A DNA stretch of 64,000 nt. It comes from Amycolatopsis tucumanensis. Lineage in GTDB: Bacteria > Actinomycetota > Actinomycetes > Mycobacteriales > Pseudonocardiaceae. Below the pieces are notes generated by a model. It saw only the letters and a program-made list of their open reading frames with translations, ran no database searches and was not told where the DNA came from. Below are positions 24,998-33,531 of the stretch, in pieces. Numbering within the stretch: the first letter of the stretch is position 1; each line of letters starts with the position of its first letter. Where the stretch lies: the NCBI RefSeq assembly GCF_021654135.1, contig NZ_JAKGSD010000002.1, forward strand, positions 203,171 to 267,170, given 5' to 3'. The position numbers and the translations under genes were made by a program.

Positions 24998-25630
24998 ATG
25001 GATCTCCTCGCGGTGCTGCCCGCCTTCGCCCTGGCCGTGGTCCTGATTTCGGCCTCCCCGGGGCCGGCGATGGCCCTGATCCTGCGCCGGGCGGCGGTGC
25101 GGGGATTCCGCGGAGCCGTGCCGACCGTGCTCGGCCTCGAAGCCGGGCTGTACCTGTGGGCGTTGTTCGCCGCGGCGGGGCTCGCAGCACTGGTCGCCGC
25201 GTCCGAGGTCGCGTTCCTCGTGCTGCGGATCGTCGGCGCCGCGTTCCTGATCTACCTGGGGGTCAAGGCGTGGCGGTCGGCGTGGCGCCCGGCCGCGCCC
25301 GCTGACGAGCCGCCCACGGCGTCGGCCAAGGGCTGGGCCAAGGCCTTCGCCGAGGGCGCGCTCGTCATGCTGGCGAACCCGAAAGCGGCCGCGTTCATGA
25401 TCGCGTTCTACCCGCAGTTCGTGCCCGACGGCCGGCCGTTGTTCGCCACGACCGCGCTGCTCGCCGTGTTCCAGGTGGCCCTGGAGACCGTGCTGTACCT
25501 GGCGCTGGCGGCCGCCGTGGGCCGGGCAGGCGGGTGGTTCCGCCGGTCCGCGGTGCGCCGCAGGCTCGACGCGATCAGCGGGACCGTTCTGGTCGCCCTC
25601 GGCGTGCGGATGGCCGCGGAGAGCCGGTGA
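24998..25630 (+). CDS. LysE/RhtB-family exporter
   Basis: A 210-residue membrane protein with about six helices. SPGPAMALILRRAAVRGFRG (about 20-39) is the conserved N-terminal LysE/RhtB signature, and ALVMLANPKAAAFMIAFYPQ is the second conserved block. Such proteins export amino acids or small metabolites. ATG at 24998 has AGGA eight nt upstream; the ATG at 24989 is less well placed. It ends 3 bp before the stop of the convergent SnoaL-like gene. Substrate unknown. Confidence 0.8.
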   Translation: MDLLAVLPAFALAVVLISASPGPAMALILRRAAVRGFRGAVPTVLGLEAGLYLWALFAAAGLAALVAASEVAFLVLRIVGAAFLIYLGVKAWRSAWRPAAPADEPPTASAKGWAKAFAEGALVMLANPKAAAFMIAFYPQFVPDGRPLFATTALLAVFQVALETVLYLALAAAVGRAGGWFRRSAVRRRLDAISGTVLVALGVRMAAESR

Positions 25631-25633
25631 CTG

Positions 25634-26068
25634 TCAAAGGGCCCGGTCGAGGCCGTCGGTCAGGGCGACCGGGCTGATCACGAGGTGGTCGAAGCGCCAG
25701 CCCCGCTCGGTGCGGCGCGCCCGGTAGTGGTGGATCCCGGCGGCGATGGCCTCGGTCTTGTCGTCGAGGACGAACACCGCGATGTCGTGGGCCCGCACCG
25801 TGGCGGTGTCGCCGTCGACGTCGATGACGAGGTTGGACTTGCTGTGCAGGGTGCGGGCGTAGGTGTCGTGGTTCGAGCGTGCGAGGTCGACGAGCGCCTC
25901 GATGCCCTTGGCCTCTCCGCGCGCGGAGGTGACGACGACGTCCTCGGTGAACAGCCGGTCGGTTTCGTCGTAGCGGTGTTCGTCGATCCACAGGCTGTGG
26001 CGGGCGACGAGGTCCGCGAGTTCGGCGCGGTCGGCGAGTTCGCGGATTCGGGTTTCGGTGGCGATCAT
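25634..26068 (-). CDS. SnoaL-like / NTF2-fold protein
   Basis: A 144-residue cone-shaped NTF2-fold domain: helix ELADLVARHSLWIDEHRYDE, then DRLFTEDVVVTS and a C-terminal sheet ending HYRARRTERGWRFDHLVISP. Members are ketosteroid isomerase-like enzymes, ring-hydroxylating beta subunit relatives or ligand binders. It is transcribed away from the FAD oxidoreductase gene across a 124-bp region with a palindrome. No specific activity can be assigned. Confidence 0.75.
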   Translation of the reverse strand: MIATETRIRELADRAELADLVARHSLWIDEHRYDETDRLFTEDVVVTSARGEAKGIEALVDLARSNHDTYARTLHSKSNLVIDVDGDTATVRAHDIAVFVLDDKTEAIAAGIHHYRARRTERGWRFDHLVISPVALTDGLDRAL

Positions 26069-26100
26069 GGGATCTCGACTCCTGATATTTCATTAGGCCG

Positions 26101-26112
26101 ACAAATGTTTGT
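26101..26112. promoter_or_regulatory. 12-bp palindrome in a divergent promoter region
   Basis: ACAAA-TG-TTTGT is a perfect short dyad between the SnoaL-like gene and the FAD oxidoreductase gene. A second, imperfect dyad, GCTAACGATAGC (26116-26127), lies next to it. Either could be a regulator site; no regulator gene adjoins. Confidence 0.3.
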
Positions 26113-26192
26113 GCCGCTAACGATAGCACGGTTCTTGGCGCGAGGGTTGCGCCCGCGCGGTCCGTGGTAGTCCCGCTCCGAGGAGGGCGGAC

Positions 26193-27431
26193 ATGGTGGA
26201 GCGGGCCGAGGTCGTCGTGGTCGGCGCGGGGTTGGCCGGGCTCGCCGCGGCCCGGACCCTGCAGCGCGCCGGGCTGCACGTGCTCGTCTGCGAGGCCGGG
26301 GACGACATCGGCGGCCGGGTGCGCACCGACGTGATCGACGGTTTCCGCCTCGACCGCGGGTTCCAGGTGCTGCTGCCCGCCTACCCGGCCGTGCGCGAGA
26401 TGGTCGACGTCTCGGAGCTGCGGCTGCAGTACTTCACTCCCGGGGTGGTCGCGGACGGGCAGGCGCTCGCACCGCCGTGGCGGCACCGGAACGCGGCGCG
26501 GGACCTGCTCGCCTTCGGCGCCGGGCGGCCACGGGATGTCGCGGCGCTGCTGGCGATGTCGGCGCGGGACGTGCTCGCGCCCGCCCGTCGGCTCAAAGCG
26601 GGCGGGGATTCGACAATCTCCGAGGACCTGGCCCGCCGCGGGGTCAGCCCGCGGACGGTCGACGAGGTGCTGCGCCCGTTCCTCGCCGGCGTGTTCCTGG
26701 ACCGTCCACTGCGGACCTCGGCGCGGGCGTTCCACCTGGTGTGGCGGAGCTTCCTGCGTGGCGGCGGCGCCTTGCCCGCGTCCGGGATGGGCGCGCTGCC
26801 GCACCTGCTCGCCCGCGACCTGGTGCCCGGGACCGTCCGATGTGGAGTGCGAGTGACCGGGATCTCCGGCGAGGGCGTCACGACCGACCGCGGCGAGGTG
26901 CGGGCGCGGGCGGTCGTGGTGGCCGCGCCCGAGGCCCTGCTGGGCGTGCCCGAGCCGGACTGGCACGCGGTGACGACCTACTACTACCGGACGAGCGGCC
27001 GCCCGCCGCTGCGGCAGCCGACGTTGCTCACCGACAGCGGCGAACTGCTGCTCAACACGGCGGTGATCAGCGCGGTCGCGCCGGGGTACGCGCCGCCGGG
27101 GCAGACGCTGGTCGCCGCGTCGGTGCCGGAACGCTGCGACACCGGCAACGAGCTGGAGCCGCACGTGCGGACCACGCTCGCGCAGGTCTACGACACGACG
27201 ACCACGGACTGGGAGCTGGTGGAGACCTACGCGATCGCGCGGGCGCTGCCGGTCATGCCGGCCGGCCACCCGCTACGGCAGCCGGTTCGGCTCGCGCCGG
27301 GCCGCTACGTGTGCGGTGACCACCGGGACACCAGCTCCATCCAGGGCGCGCTGGTGTCCGGTCGCCGCGCCGCCGCGGCCGTGCTCGCGGATCTGCACTC
27401 CGGAACGCTGCCCGGCGACGATGGCCGCTAG
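26193..27431 (+). CDS. FAD-dependent amine oxidase-like oxidoreductase
   Basis: A 412-residue flavoprotein. VVVVGAGLAGLAAARTL (8-24) binds FAD, DDIGGRVRTDVIDGFRLDRG follows as in amine oxidases and phytoene desaturases, and the C-terminal block GRYVCGDHRDTSSIQGALVS closes the FAD site. The substrate is not clear. Its last 159 bp overlap, on the opposite strand, the tail of the EamA transporter gene. Confidence 0.78.
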   Translation: MVERAEVVVVGAGLAGLAAARTLQRAGLHVLVCEAGDDIGGRVRTDVIDGFRLDRGFQVLLPAYPAVREMVDVSELRLQYFTPGVVADGQALAPPWRHRNAARDLLAFGAGRPRDVAALLAMSARDVLAPARRLKAGGDSTISEDLARRGVSPRTVDEVLRPFLAGVFLDRPLRTSARAFHLVWRSFLRGGGALPASGMGALPHLLARDLVPGTVRCGVRVTGISGEGVTTDRGEVRARAVVVAAPEALLGVPEPDWHAVTTYYYRTSGRPPLRQPTLLTDSGELLLNTAVISAVAPGYAPPGQTLVAASVPERCDTGNELEPHVRTTLAQVYDTTTTDWELVETYAIARALPVMPAGHPLRQPVRLAPGRYVCGDHRDTSSIQGALVSGRRAAAAVLADLHSGTLPGDDGR

Positions 27432-28241
27432 GGCGAGCGCGAACCCGGTGAGCTGGACCGGCCCGAGCGTCTGCCCCAGCACGACGACGCCGAGCAGCGC
27501 GGCGACCATCGGCGACAGCAGGCCGAGCACCGCGACCGAGGTCACCGGCAGCCGGGTGATCCCGCGGAACCACAGCACGTACGCCAGCAGCCCGCCGACG
27601 AGCCCGAGCCACACGTAGCCGAGCACGGCGGGCAGGTCGACCGCGGGTGGCGCGCCCTCGACCAGGAACGTCACCGGCACCAGGAACAGCCCGCCCGCGG
27701 TCAGCTGCCACGCGGCGAACGCGGTCGGACCGGCCCCGGCGGGGCGGCCCCACTTCTTGGTGAGCGTGACGCCCAGCGCCATGGTCGCCGCGCCGCCCAG
27801 CCCGGCCAGGATCCCGGCCGCGTCGAAGCCGGCGGCCGGGCCGAGCACGACCAGGCCCACCCCGACGACGCCGGTCACGCCCCACGCGAACCGCCACGCC
27901 AACGGGCTTTCCCGCAGCACCGCGACGGCGAGCACGGCCACGACCAGCGGCTGCGTGGCGCCCAGGGTCGCCGCGACGCCCCCGGGGAGCCGTTCGGCGG
28001 CGACGAACAGCAGCGGGAAGAACAGGCCGATGTTGAGCACGCCGAGCGCGACGGCCTTCCACCACCAGGCGCCGCGCGGCAGCGTCCGGGTGACGGCGAG
28101 GGCGATCAGGCCCGCGGGCAGCGCCCGGAGCAGGCCCGCGAACATCGGGTGCGCGGGCGGCAGCAGTTCGGTGGTGACGACGTAGGTCGAGCCCCAGACC
28201 ACGGGCGCGAAGGCGGCGAGTGCGGTGTCGCGGAGTTTCAC
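27273..28241 (-). CDS. EamA/DMT-family transporter
   Basis: A 322-residue drug/metabolite transporter with ten helices in two EamA repeats; PVVWGSTYVVTTELLPPAHP and the second-repeat segment AYVLWFRGITRLPVTSVAVL are characteristic. GTG at 28241 starts next to a LysR operator. The final 45-50 residues after VAGQRSGVQ are Arg/Gly-rich, do not look like a DMT protein and lie antisense to the convergent flavoprotein gene; the ancestral stop was probably lost. Likely an exporter of amino acids or metabolites under control of the divergent LysR. Confidence 0.75.
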   Translation of the reverse strand: MKLRDTALAAFAPVVWGSTYVVTTELLPPAHPMFAGLLRALPAGLIALAVTRTLPRGAWWWKAVALGVLNIGLFFPLLFVAAERLPGGVAATLGATQPLVVAVLAVAVLRESPLAWRFAWGVTGVVGVGLVVLGPAAGFDAAGILAGLGGAATMALGVTLTKKWGRPAGAGPTAFAAWQLTAGGLFLVPVTFLVEGAPPAVDLPAVLGYVWLGLVGGLLAYVLWFRGITRLPVTSVAVLGLLSPMVAALLGVVVLGQTLGPVQLTGFALALAAIVAGQRSGVQIREHGRGGAATGHQRALDGAGVPVVTAHVAARREPNRLP

Positions 28242-28294
28242 GGTTCCAGTCTTGGCGTCCGCGATCGATGAGTCCAACACATGTTCGTCAAGTG

Positions 28295-28317
28295 ATCCAT
28301 CGTGATGCACGATGGAT
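28295..28317. promoter_or_regulatory. Perfect 10-3-10 palindrome between EamA and LysR genes
   Basis: ATCCATCGTG-ATG-CACGATGGAT is a perfect inverted repeat of the ATC-N-GAT type bound by LysR proteins. It ends 2 bp before the GTG of the lysR gene and starts 54 bp before the divergent EamA start, so one regulator dimer could control both. Confidence 0.65.
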
Positions 28318-28319
28318 GG

Positions 28320-29195
28320 GTGGAACTCCAGCAGATGCGCTACGTCGTCGCGGTGGCCGAGACGGGCAGCTTCACCCGTGCCGCGCAGCGGTGCCTCGTG
28401 GTGCAGTCGGCGCTCAGCCACCAGATCGCCCGCCTGGAGCGAGAGCTGGGCGCGCGCTTGTTCGACCGCACCAGCCGCCGGGTGCGGCTGACCGCGGCGG
28501 GCGCGGCGTTCCTGCCCGCGGCGCGGCAGTGCCTGGACTTCGCCGAGCGGGCGGCGGCGGAGGTGGCGGCCGCGGTGGGCGAGGTGCGCGGGCGGCTGAG
28601 CCTCGGGGTGATCCCGACGGTCGCGGCGGTCGACCTGCCTGCCGCACTGCGCGAGTTCCGGCGGCGGTACCCGCAGGTGCGGGTCGGCCTGCGGATGGCG
28701 GCGAGCCACGAACTGGTCGAGCAGGTCCGGCAGGGCGCGCTGGACCTGGCGTTCCTCGGCCTGCCCGTCACAGCGCGGCCCGAGGGCGTGCGGGGACACG
28801 AGCTGGCGCGGGACCGGCACGTCGCGGTGGTCGCGCCCGGGCACCCTCTGGCGGGGCGGTCGTCGGTGGATCTGGCCACGCTCGCGGCGGAGCAGTTCGT
28901 CGACTTCACGGCGGGCACGCCGGGTCGGGCCCAGTCGGACCAGGCCTTCGCCGCGGCCGGTCTGCACCGCGAGGTGGCGTTCGAGGTGACGACGGCCGAG
29001 CTGATGGCCGGGCTGATCCGGGAGGGCCTCGGGGTGGCGATGCTGCCGTCGACGTACGCGCCGCAGTTGTCCGGCGTGGCGACGGTGCCGGTCACCGACG
29101 CGCCCGGCCGGGTCGAGCACCTGGTCTGGAGCACAGCCGGCCTCACCCCGGCGGCCGCCGCCTTTCTCGAGGTGCTGGGGGTACCGGTCAGTTGA
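28320..29195 (+). CDS. LysR-family transcriptional regulator
   Basis: A 291-residue LysR protein: helix-turn-helix QMRYVVAVAETGSFTRAAQR then ALSHQIARLERELGARLFDR, followed by a periplasmic-binding-like effector domain (LSLGVIPTVAAVDLPAALRE). GTG at 28320 is preferred to the ATG codons inside the palindrome at 28302-28305. Divergent from the EamA transporter it probably controls. Its 3' end overlaps the convergent amidotransferase gene by 8 bp. Confidence 0.85.
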   Translation: MELQQMRYVVAVAETGSFTRAAQRCLVVQSALSHQIARLERELGARLFDRTSRRVRLTAAGAAFLPAARQCLDFAERAAAEVAAAVGEVRGRLSLGVIPTVAAVDLPAALREFRRRYPQVRVGLRMAASHELVEQVRQGALDLAFLGLPVTARPEGVRGHELARDRHVAVVAPGHPLAGRSSVDLATLAAEQFVDFTAGTPGRAQSDQAFAAAGLHREVAFEVTTAELMAGLIREGLGVAMLPSTYAPQLSGVATVPVTDAPGRVEHLVWSTAGLTPAAAAFLEVLGVPVS

Positions 29196-29934
29196 CGCCG
29201 TCCGCGGTCGCTGCCGCTGGGGCCACCGGAGTGAACGGGCGCAGCTCTTCGCGGCCGCCGTGGACGACGATGCACGTGGACTCGGGCACCTCCCGCCACG
29301 CGCCACGCAGTTCGCCCAGCGGCTCGGACACCACGAGCCGCGCGTCGTCGGACAGCACGTGCAGCGCCGGGTTGTCCGGGTACTGGTGCCGGAGCGTGGA
29401 CACGTCGACGCTGTGGAACAGCGACCTCGACCGGGCCTCGCTGGCCACCGCGGCGACCGGATCGGCCTCCAGGCCGAAGGTCACGGCGAGGTAGAACAGG
29501 ATCTCCGAGTCCGTGGACCCCTGGATCTCCGGGAAGACCAGCGGGTCGACGGCCAGGGTGAGCTCGCGTCGCACGGCGGGAAACCCGGCGACGAGCCCGT
29601 TGTGCATCCACAGCCGGCGGCCGTGGCGGAACGGATGGCAGTTCGTCTTCTGCACCGCCGATCCGGTCGACGCGCGGATGTGCGCGAACACGTGCCCGGA
29701 TTCGAGCTGCGCCGCGATCTCCCGGAGATTGCGGTCGTTCCAGGCGGGTTCGGTGCTCAGGAACACCCCCGGAGTCGGCACGTCGCCGTACCACCCGACA
29801 CCGAACCCGTCCCCGTTCGTGGTTTCCGCACCAAGGCGCGCGTGCTTGCTCTGCAGGACGAGCGAGTTCGCGGGCTTGTAGAGGAGCTCGTCGAGGCGCA
29901 CGGGCGAACCGGAATACGCCAGCCAGCGACACAT
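29188..29934 (-). CDS. Class II glutamine amidotransferase (YafJ/EgtC-like)
   Basis: A 248-residue Ntn-hydrolase whose start at 29934 is fixed by the chemistry: after Met removal the mature chain begins Cys2 (MCRWLAYSG), the nucleophile. HARLGAETTNGDGFGVGWYG and HIRASTGSAVQKTNCHPFRH are the conserved glutaminase blocks; FPEIQGSTDSEILFYL follows. EgtC of ergothioneine synthesis has the same fold but usually starts MCRHLAYLG and sits with egtA/B/D, absent here, so a general gamma-glutamyl hydrolase role is more likely. Confidence 0.78.
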   Translation of the reverse strand: MCRWLAYSGSPVRLDELLYKPANSLVLQSKHARLGAETTNGDGFGVGWYGDVPTPGVFLSTEPAWNDRNLREIAAQLESGHVFAHIRASTGSAVQKTNCHPFRHGRRLWMHNGLVAGFPAVRRELTLAVDPLVFPEIQGSTDSEILFYLAVTFGLEADPVAAVASEARSRSLFHSVDVSTLRHQYPDNPALHVLSDDARLVVSEPLGELRGAWREVPESTCIVVHGGREELRPFTPVAPAAATADGVN

Positions 29935-30096
29935 ATCGGGCCTCCCACGTCGGCAAGCACTCCCCCACTGTCGCCGCCACGCGATCCGCGGTCCTCGTCC
30001 GCGACGGGTGAGGTCCGGCACCCGGGCTGGGCGCGCCGTCCCGCTGACCGCGCCCCACGGGGCCGGGGTGGGCGGCCACCCCGTCCCCTGGCCTGC

Positions 30097-30594
30097 TCAG
30101 GCGAACAACTCGCTGCGTTGCGCCGCGAGCTTGATCAGCCCGCCCGCTTCGAGCATCTCGAGCAGGAACGGGTCCGCCGGCTCGGCCGTGCGTGTCGCGC
30201 CGGTGGTCTCGTTGCGGAACTCCCCGGTGGCGATGTCCACGGTGAGCTCGTCACCGTCACTTGCCAGCGTGCTCACCCCGTCCAGCGCGAGCGCGGGCAG
30301 GCCGATCTCGAAGCAGTTGCGGTGGAACGTCCGCGCGAACGTGTCCGCCACGACGCACCCGATGCCGGTCGCCTTCAGGGCCTTCGTCGCGATCGCCCGG
30401 CCGGAGGACTGGCCGAAGTGCCGCCCGGCCACCACGATGTCGCCGGGCCGCACCCGCTTCGGGAACTCCGGGTTGAGGTCCTCCAGCACGTGCTTGACGA
30501 TCTCCGCCATCGGCTCGAACACGTGCTCCGACTTGACGAGCCGGTCGGTCGGGATGTTGTCGCCGAACTTCCAGCAGCGCCCGGTGAACCTCAT
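30097..30594 (-). CDS. LeuD-like small (swivel) subunit with altered active-site motif
   Basis: A 165-residue swivel domain of the aconitase superfamily: MRFTGRCWKFGDNIPTDRLV at the start and ADTFARTFHRNCFEIGLPAL in the middle. The active-site loop normally reads GxNFGCGSSRE; here it is GRHFGQSSGRA, so the Cys, the GSSR order and the Glu are all changed. Its partner large subunit upstream (ATGA overlap) lacks its iron-sulfur ligands. Together they should form a heterodimer, but normal dehydratase chemistry is unlikely. Confidence 0.75.
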   Translation of the reverse strand: MRFTGRCWKFGDNIPTDRLVKSEHVFEPMAEIVKHVLEDLNPEFPKRVRPGDIVVAGRHFGQSSGRAIATKALKATGIGCVVADTFARTFHRNCFEIGLPALALDGVSTLASDGDELTVDIATGEFRNETTGATRTAEPADPFLLEMLEAGGLIKLAAQRSELFA

Positions 30595-31775
30595 GCTGCC
30601 ACCTCCGTGATCTCGCCGGCGACCGCCGACGCCGCGACCGTGGCCGCGGACGCCAGGTACATCTCCGCCTCCGGGCTGCCGTTGCGGCCGGGGAAGTTGC
30701 GCGAATGCGTCGAGATCATCCGCTCCCCCGCCGCCATCGCGCCCATGTTGATGGCCTGGTTCGACCCGGTGCTGGGCGGGAACCACGTCGCGCCCGCCTC
30801 GTGCAGCGGCAACACCAGCCCTTCGCGCATCGCCTCGGAGAACACCTCGCGGCTCGAGGGCACGATGTTGAACCGCACCGACGGGTGCACCCTCCGTCCC
30901 CGCAGCACGGCGGCCGCGGTCCGGATGTCCTCCAGCCGCCCGCCGCCGTGCCCGCCGAGCTCGGCCCAGCCGACCGGGGTGCCCGCGGCCTCGCCGACCG
31001 GGCGGACATTGCCGACCGTGGGCGGGCAGGCCACCTGCGGCACCACTTCGCCGACATCGAACCGCAGCACCCGCGCCGGCTCTCCGGTGCCCTCGGGTTC
31101 GGCGAAGGCGCACTTGGCCCCGAGGTCGACGCACAGCAGCGGGAACAGCCAGCGGTCCCAGAACTCCAGCTGCTTGACGTACGGCCCGGCGAACTCCAGG
31201 GCCGCGTAGTTCAGCTCGCCCTCGCCGATCCGCCCGACCAGCCACAGCGCGATGTCACGCGGCGTCGTGCCCGGCCGGGGGGTGCCGGACAGCTCGATGC
31301 GCACCGTCTGCGGCACCTTGAACCACGCCTTGCCGTAGGGCAGCACGGTGCCGGCGTGCGAGTCGTTGCCCAGTGCGACCGCGAGCGCGCCGACCGTGCC
31401 GTGCACGGGCGTGTGGCTGTCGGACCCGACCACGATCATCCCGGGCTTGACCAGGCCGCGCCGCACCAGCACGTGGTGGATGTTCCCGCTGCCGCAGTCG
31501 AACAGGTGGATGCCGTGCCGCCGTGCCCACTCCCGGTTGAACTCCAGCACCTCCGCCTGCCGTTCGGTCGGCGGCGAGAACTGGTGGTCGAACACCATCA
31601 CCACCCGGTCCGGGTAACGCACCTGGGCGCCGGGGATGCGGTCGAACACGCCCGCGGTCAGGTAGCCGGACAGGTCGTGCATGATCAGCCGGTCGACGTT
31701 CGCGATCACGATCTCGCCGGGCTCGACCGAGGAGCGCCCGCCGGCGCGGGCCAGGATCTTCTCGACGGTGTTCAT
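30591..31775 (-). CDS. LeuC/aconitase-like large subunit lacking the [4Fe-4S] cysteines
   Basis: A 394-residue homologue of the LeuC large subunit: VVGSDSHTPVHGTVGALAVA and SRNFPGRNGS are unmistakable. The cluster ligands are gone: the GSCTN loop reads GGHGGGRLEDIRTA and the PGCxxC region reads WFPPSTGSNQAINMG, so the three Cys positions hold His, Ser and Ser. Elsewhere the fold-defining segments are intact and codon usage is normal, so it is under selection rather than decayed. It lies between a canonical LeuC and its own modified LeuD, all by ATGA overlaps. It may be a cluster-free hydro-lyase or a regulatory pseudoenzyme. Confidence 0.8.
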   Translation of the reverse strand: MNTVEKILARAGGRSSVEPGEIVIANVDRLIMHDLSGYLTAGVFDRIPGAQVRYPDRVVMVFDHQFSPPTERQAEVLEFNREWARRHGIHLFDCGSGNIHHVLVRRGLVKPGMIVVGSDSHTPVHGTVGALAVALGNDSHAGTVLPYGKAWFKVPQTVRIELSGTPRPGTTPRDIALWLVGRIGEGELNYAALEFAGPYVKQLEFWDRWLFPLLCVDLGAKCAFAEPEGTGEPARVLRFDVGEVVPQVACPPTVGNVRPVGEAAGTPVGWAELGGHGGGRLEDIRTAAAVLRGRRVHPSVRFNIVPSSREVFSEAMREGLVLPLHEAGATWFPPSTGSNQAINMGAMAAGERMISTHSRNFPGRNGSPEAEMYLASAATVAASAVAGEITEVAA

Positions 31776-33040
31776 CGCGCCACCGCCACGATCTCGGCGG
31801 GGTGGGCGATGCTGCCGCGGATCGCGGTCGCCGCCGCCGTCGCCGGGCTGCCCAGGTAGATCTTCGAGTCGTAGCTGCCCATGCGGCCCTGGAAGTTGCG
31901 GTTGGCGGTGGAGAAGGTGACCTCGCCGTCGGCCATCGCGCCGCCGTTACCGGCGCAGGCGCCGCAACCCGGGTTGGTGACCATCGCACCCGCTTCGATG
32001 AGCGTGCCGAGGATCCCGTCGGCCGCCGCCCTGGCCATCACCGTGGCCGAGGCGGGGGTGACGATGAGCCGCACCCCGTCGGCCACCCGGTGCCCGGCCA
32101 GCACCCGGGCGGCGATGGCGAGGTCGTCGTACTTGGCGTTGGCGCACGAGCCGATGAACACCTGGTTCACCTTCGTGCCCGCGACCTCGTCCACGCCGAC
32201 GACGTTGTCCACCGTGTGCGGGACGGCGACCTGCGGCTGCAACGTGGACGCGTCGACCGTGAGCTGCCGCTCGTACCGCGCGCCCGGATCGGGCAACAGC
32301 ACCTCGTAGTCCCCGGCGCCCGCCTCGTCGAGGTAGGCCAGGGTGGTCGGGTCCGGGGCGACGAAGGCGTTCTTCGCGCCCATCTCCATCGCCAGGTTGC
32401 AGAACGTCATCCGCTCCGACACCGACATCGCCCCGGTGAACGAGCCGCCGAACTCGACCGAGCAGTAGGTGGCCCCGTCGGCCCCGAGGTCGCCGATCAG
32501 CCGCAGCATGACGTCCTTCGGGTAGGTCCCTGGCGGCAGTTCGCCGTCGACGTCGATCCGGATGCTCTGCGGCACCTTCATCCACAACTTCCCGGTCACC
32601 CACGCGGCGGTGATCTCGCTGAACCCGACGCCGGTGCCGAACGCGCCCAGCGCGCCGTAGATCGTGGAGTGCGAGTCGGTCCCGATCACCAGCTGCCCGG
32701 GTTTGATCAGCCCCTTCTCCATCAGCACGATGTGGGCGATGCCGGCGTTGACGTCGAAGAAGTTCCGCACGCCCATCTTCGCGGCGAACTCGCGGCACAG
32801 CTGGTGGTCGGCGGCCGTCTTCGCCGTCTGGGCGGGCGAGATGTGGTCCATCACCATCGCGATGCGGTCCACGTCGTAGAGTTCGGAGACGCCCATGCGT
32901 TCCAGCGTCCGGATGCAGCGCCAGCTCGCCGTGTGGCTCATGTAGAGGTCGGGGTAGGCGTCCACGATCTGCCCCGGGTCGAGGTCCGTCTCGCCCGAGG
33001 CGCGCTCGAGCGCCTTCTGCGCGAACGTCTTCGCGGTCAT
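31772..33040 (-). CDS. LeuC/aconitase-family hydro-lyase large subunit (canonical)
   Basis: A 422-residue large subunit with VIGTDSHSTIYGALGAFGTG, the cluster ligands in FIGSCANAKYDD and TNPGCGACAGN, and STANRNFQGRMGS. It should bind [4Fe-4S] and dehydrate or isomerise a hydroxy-diacid (isopropylmalate, homoaconitate, methylmalate or dimethylmalate type). It is not next to leucine synthesis genes; its neighbours are creatinase-fold and cyclodeaminase-like proteins, so it is more likely catabolic. Pairs with the small subunit upstream (ATGA overlap). Confidence 0.82.
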   Translation of the reverse strand: MTAKTFAQKALERASGETDLDPGQIVDAYPDLYMSHTASWRCIRTLERMGVSELYDVDRIAMVMDHISPAQTAKTAADHQLCREFAAKMGVRNFFDVNAGIAHIVLMEKGLIKPGQLVIGTDSHSTIYGALGAFGTGVGFSEITAAWVTGKLWMKVPQSIRIDVDGELPPGTYPKDVMLRLIGDLGADGATYCSVEFGGSFTGAMSVSERMTFCNLAMEMGAKNAFVAPDPTTLAYLDEAGAGDYEVLLPDPGARYERQLTVDASTLQPQVAVPHTVDNVVGVDEVAGTKVNQVFIGSCANAKYDDLAIAARVLAGHRVADGVRLIVTPASATVMARAAADGILGTLIEAGAMVTNPGCGACAGNGGAMADGEVTFSTANRNFQGRMGSYDSKIYLGSPATAAATAIRGSIAHPAEIVAVAR

Positions 33041-33531
33041 GCGTTCCTCCGCATCAGGTAGGGGATCAGACCGCCGGCGGCCAGGATGTCCTGGATGCCC
33101 TGGGGATAGGGCGCGAAGGAGAACCTCCGCTCGCCCACCTCCACCACGCCGGCTTCGGGGTCGACCCAGACGGGCGTGGCGCCGTCGACGGCCGCGACCG
33201 CGCCGGGGCACTCCACCGCGATCAGGCCGGTGTTGATGGCGTTGCGGAAGAACACCCGCGAGAACGAGGCGGCCACCACGGCCTTGATGCCGGCGCCGAT
33301 CAGGCAGCTCGCGGCCTGCTCGCGGGCGCTGCCGCAGCCGAAGTTGCGCCCGGCGACCACGACGTCGCTGCGCCGCAGGTGCTCCTGGACGTCCGGACCG
33401 AGCGGCTCGAACGCGTGCTCGCCCAGCTCCTCCGGGTCGATGCTCACCAGGTACCGGCCGGGGATGATCACATCGGTGTTCACGTCGTCGCCGAACACGA
33501 TCGGCGCGCCTCCGGTTCGGGTCTCGCTCAC
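33037..33531 (-). CDS. LeuD-like small (swivel) subunit (canonical)
   Basis: A 164-residue small subunit: VFGDDVNTDVIIPGRYLVS at the N-terminus, VVAGRNFGCGSAREQA as the normal active-site swivel loop and SRVFFRNAINTGLIAVEC. GTG at 33531 overlaps the cyclodeaminase-like gene's stop as GTGA. It completes the active hydro-lyase with the downstream large subunit. The contrast with the altered second small subunit in the same operon is striking. Confidence 0.83.
   Translation of the reverse strand: MSETRTGGAPIVFGDDVNTDVIIPGRYLVSIDPEELGEHAFEPLGPDVQEHLRRSDVVVAGRNFGCGSAREQAASCLIGAGIKAVVAASFSRVFFRNAINTGLIAVECPGAVAAVDGATPVWVDPEAGVVEVGERRFSFAPYPQGIQDILAAGGLIPYLMRRNA

Noticed and set aside
30097..33531. 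Leucine biosynthesis leuCD
   Set aside because: No other leu genes nearby, two pairs in tandem, one without active-site residues, within a catabolic-type operon.
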